This document shows positions 31,585 through 33,864 of a stretch of 33,864 bases of DNA, one piece after another (position 1 is the stretch's first letter; every line of letters begins with the position of its first letter). The stretch covers positions 2,000-35,863 of the forward strand of contig NW_014578707.1 in the NCBI RefSeq assembly GCF_000485595.1. Reading direction: 5' to 3'. The notes under the pieces were generated by a model, which was given only the letters and a program-made list of their open reading frames with translations, was not told the DNA's origin and made no database searches. The position numbers and the translations under genes are program-made. This DNA is from Priapulus caudatus. Lineage: Eukaryota > Priapulida > Priapulimorpha > Priapulimorphida > Priapulidae.

Positions 31585-32516
31585 TGTACAGGTGTTCTAG
31601 ACGGTTCGTGAGATACGTCGGGAGATGGCCGACTGTGTGTAGGCACGTCGTGATCGTATAGGTGTTGAATTAATCTCTACTTGCGGTGTTATTGTGCTTG
31701 CGTTGTGTCTTAACCTGTTCACTATCGCGCTAGCGTAAACGTTGCCTGTTTGAAGGAAATTGTCAGCCGAGGTGTCGATGTGTCCGGTGCGGCGCGAATA
31801 AATTAAACACGAGATAGAAGAATGAAACACTACGTATGATCTTTATTCACTTGCGCACAAATCACGTGCTACTCGTACAAGTAGCTAGAAGAAATCACGT
31901 AAAGATACTACTTGCTGTAGATAACTATGTGGCTACAACGGCGAGTATAAGTATAAGCCGCACGACACGTAGGAAGTAGAAAGAAAGAAACGTCTGTTTT
32001 TTTCTAAGAGAGGACTTTTATATGAGGGGCTTGAAACAGGCGTAAGTGGGCGTAACCACACTTGACTGGTGGTCATTTATTTTTTGTGACAAGGAGAGCG
32101 CCTAATCGTTTTGGCGCTCTAATTTGAAGTACAAGGGCAACGGGGATTTATGAGACAAGAGAAGGCCGTACGCTAAAGTTAAAGTGAGGCGCTGACGTGA
32201 GGTGTGGGCCGACATGTTTCTTGGGAAACTCGCCCAGCGGGGAGGAGACTTCCAAAGGTTTATTGGTCGCCTTCCCCGCTGCGTCGTCATGACTGACCGG
32301 TGCTGTCTCGCGCATGCGCTTTGGCGCCCTGACGTCGCGTCAAGACAGAGACACGTCACCGTCATTGCTGCTCCGCTCTCCAACTTCACGGACATGCTCT
32401 GTACGAGCCAGTCATGATGCTGCCTCTTGCTCATCGTGCGCAGTGCTGTCCATCTATTTAAAACTACAACACTATTTAAATAGCGTGGGGATTTAAATCT
32501 CGCACGCTCTGTTACA
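31585..32516 (-). repeat. 5' LTR of element B
   Basis: 932 bp, upstream on the minus strand. It carries minus-strand AATAAA at 31842-31847 and AT-rich ATTTAAATA words near its start (about 32475-32500). In the first ~400 aligned bases I count about 22 differences from the other LTR. Internal repeats between the LTRs are absent. Confidence 0.95.
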
Positions 32517-32520
32517 AAAC

Positions 32521-33287
32521 ATATATCGTTATAAACGCAAACGAAGAATCAATCGTGGTGTTCTTCTGTTTTCATCGTTAGCTGCTCCCTCTAGCAGCGC
32601 GCACTGCATCGTCTCCTCCCACCAGGGGGAGAGGAGAGAAAGAAAGGATGATGACGTAGACAAAGTATGCTCGCAAAAAAAGACAACTTAGAGGGATTTT
32701 TTGTTTCGTTTCAACAACGTTTATATTTATTATTTTATTAGAAGTGTGCAAACGAATAACACTAACAATAATCCACTACAATAGTGAGATGTATTATATA
32801 GCGTTCAAAACAAAGAATAGTGCAAAATTCTAATAAATTTCTAATTTTTAAATGCTTTTCCAGGGATCGTCTGTCGACCGCTATAATATTCATCGGTCGA
32901 TTATACTAAAACAAGAGCCGCAGAGCGTCTGGGCTCATCTGAGGTCTGTTGCTACGGTTATAAACGTAACATTTAAGTCGTGCGTAGTGACACCTTTGTT
33001 AGGCGCAGATATGCAGATACGCAGTTGCATACACATCATTTCAGCAACCTTCTGCATTCTGCATACTTTCCAAATCCCATTGGTTGATACAAATCGCATG
33101 CCTGAAACTCCTGTTTTATGGTGCATTGTGACCCTAACCCTAACCCTTTTTTTTAATTAATTGTTGTAAAAATTATTTGTTGTTATTAAATTGTTGTCAA
33201 TAAATCATGCAAATATTTGCGTTAATTGGAAAAAAATAGTTAAATGGATAAGGATAGAAAAATGCAGAAGACAGGTAAATAATGAAA
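32521..33287. other. A/T-rich flank, no gene seen; telomere-like repeat inside
   Basis: accctaaccctaaccc at 33131-33146 is two and a half copies of the CCCTAA telomere unit, followed by eight T. A CTCF-like word (ccaccaggggga) lies at 32619-32630. The 102-codon + frame at 32852-33160 runs into the telomere-like repeat and is unrecognised. Confidence 0.5.
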
Positions 33288-33357
33288 AATCTGATGGGAT
33301 ACGATCCCAGGACATTTGAGACGTAACCCTGTGCTGTACCCATTGGGCTATCCAGGC
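33288..33357 (-). repeat. tRNA-like unit, SINE head or tRNA pseudogene
   Basis: On the minus strand TAGCCCAATGG (33340-33350) fits the RNA polymerase III A box at every fixed position. GGATCGTATCC (33297-33307) fits the B box at 9 of 11. GGG-ATCGTAT-CCC can form a T-arm. The acceptor stem is not closed, so a working tRNA is unlikely. An A/T-rich tail follows downstream, as in tRNA-derived SINEs. Confidence 0.55.
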
Positions 33358-33864
33358 TTACTGGTTTTCTAGATTATGGATGTGCCATGAATATGAGAAC
33401 ACTGTGACATCATTGAGGCAGTTCCGGAATCCATGTTTAACCCTCCTCTTGAGGGTCAAAATGTTATCAGACACTTGCTCTTCGCACGTCAGTGGAAAGC
33501 ACATTTCATGGTCCTTTCAATAAAGTGATACAAATAGTAGGTCAGCGCTAAAAAAAATTTTTTTTCACTCTGTTCATTAGGCCATGTCCTCAAAAAATGT
33601 CTGATATCTGACCTTTCCCCCCTCTGCTCTTTACCGAATATTAAGAGTATAGGTCGAGCCGTTAAGATGTGTGCCGCAATTCCGTATTTCCTCCTATACC
33701 TTAAGGATACTCACCACGTTGCGCAAGGGTATTGCTCTAGTGAAGATTAAACGTTTATTGGCGAATAAATCGAATCAATCACTTGTTTTATTTATAGAGG
33801 AGATATATCTCTATGCTCAAGCCAAAAAAATTTATGAAATTTCCAGCACCTAATTATGTTACCA
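33358..33864. other. no supported feature
   Basis: A/T-rich complex sequence with isolated AATAAA words and A/T homopolymers near 33550. The 60-codon + frame at 33671-33853 is unrecognised. Confidence 0.5.

Larger units (their letters stand above)
22043..32516 (-). mobile_element. LTR retrotransposon B, Ty3/gypsy with F-type env (errantivirus-like), defective
   Basis: Two long direct repeats (22043-22972 and 31585-32516) have TGT...ACA ends on either strand. They are flanked by a 4 bp duplication, AAAC (22039-22042 and 32517-32520). The interior reads on the minus strand in the order gag, protease, RT/RNase H, integrase, acidic tail and env. Four-base duplications and an env after integrase are typical of gypsy-like errantiviruses. 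Total length is 10,474 bp. Long frames are preserved, but nonsense codons, a few frameshifts and substitutions at catalytic residues make it inactive as read. It lies in the same orientation as the MICU-type exon. Confidence 0.95.

Overview
The window looks like repeat-dense intronic or intergenic DNA from an animal, most likely a non-insect invertebrate. The evidence is a spliced host exon with GT-AG borders, two Ty3/gypsy (Metaviridae) retroelements (one with a baculovirus-F-type envelope gene), very abundant microsatellites and minisatellites, and a short TTAGGG-type repeat. Species cannot be named from the sequence. Single N bases at 421 and 20952 mark assembly gaps. Several blocks carry many small indels, which may be decay or unpolished long-read assembly.

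Layout. 1-1.42 kb: (CT)n, (AGC)n, a polypyrimidine block and a GTCCGGGG-type minisatellite. About 1.64-4.24 kb: a foldback-like element whose inverted arms contain copies of a 210-230 bp tandem unit. 4.2-5.7 kb: low-complexity DNA with a cluster of CRE palindromes. About 5.73-9.78 kb: a decayed DNA transposon with inverted repeats of about 0.9 kb. 9.9-11.1 kb: microsatellites and a 71 bp duplication. 11.29-13.17 kb: three abutting minisatellites (37, 51 and 49 bp units) on a strand nearly free of C. 13405-17978: Ty3/gypsy element A (+ strand), with identical 124 bp LTRs, a CCATC target duplication and badly broken gag-pol. 18.1-20.95 kb: purine tracts, TG/CG and TA repeats, and an inverted second copy of the left-edge minisatellite/polypyrimidine composite. 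21.07-21.43 kb: a 23 bp minisatellite carrying about 15 CACGTG E-boxes. 21519-21677 (-): one complete internal exon of a MICU-family (mitochondrial calcium uniporter regulator) gene, the only host coding sequence recognised. 22043-32516 (-): Ty3/gypsy element B, 10.5 kb, with 930 bp LTRs, an AAAC duplication, gag, protease, RT/RNase H, integrase and an F-type env. 32.5-33.86 kb: A/T-rich DNA with a short telomere-like repeat and a tRNA-like (SINE or tRNA pseudogene) unit.

How the parts relate. The MICU exon implies a minus-strand host gene. On that reading element B sits in the upstream intron or flank in sense orientation, and element A and the satellites lie on the downstream side in antisense. 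Both retroelements appear dead, in different ways. Element A has identical LTRs but scrambled frames. Element B has LTRs about 5% apart (my hand count over the first ~400 bases) and long open frames, but carries nonsense codons and substitutions at catalytic positions in protease, reverse transcriptase and integrase.
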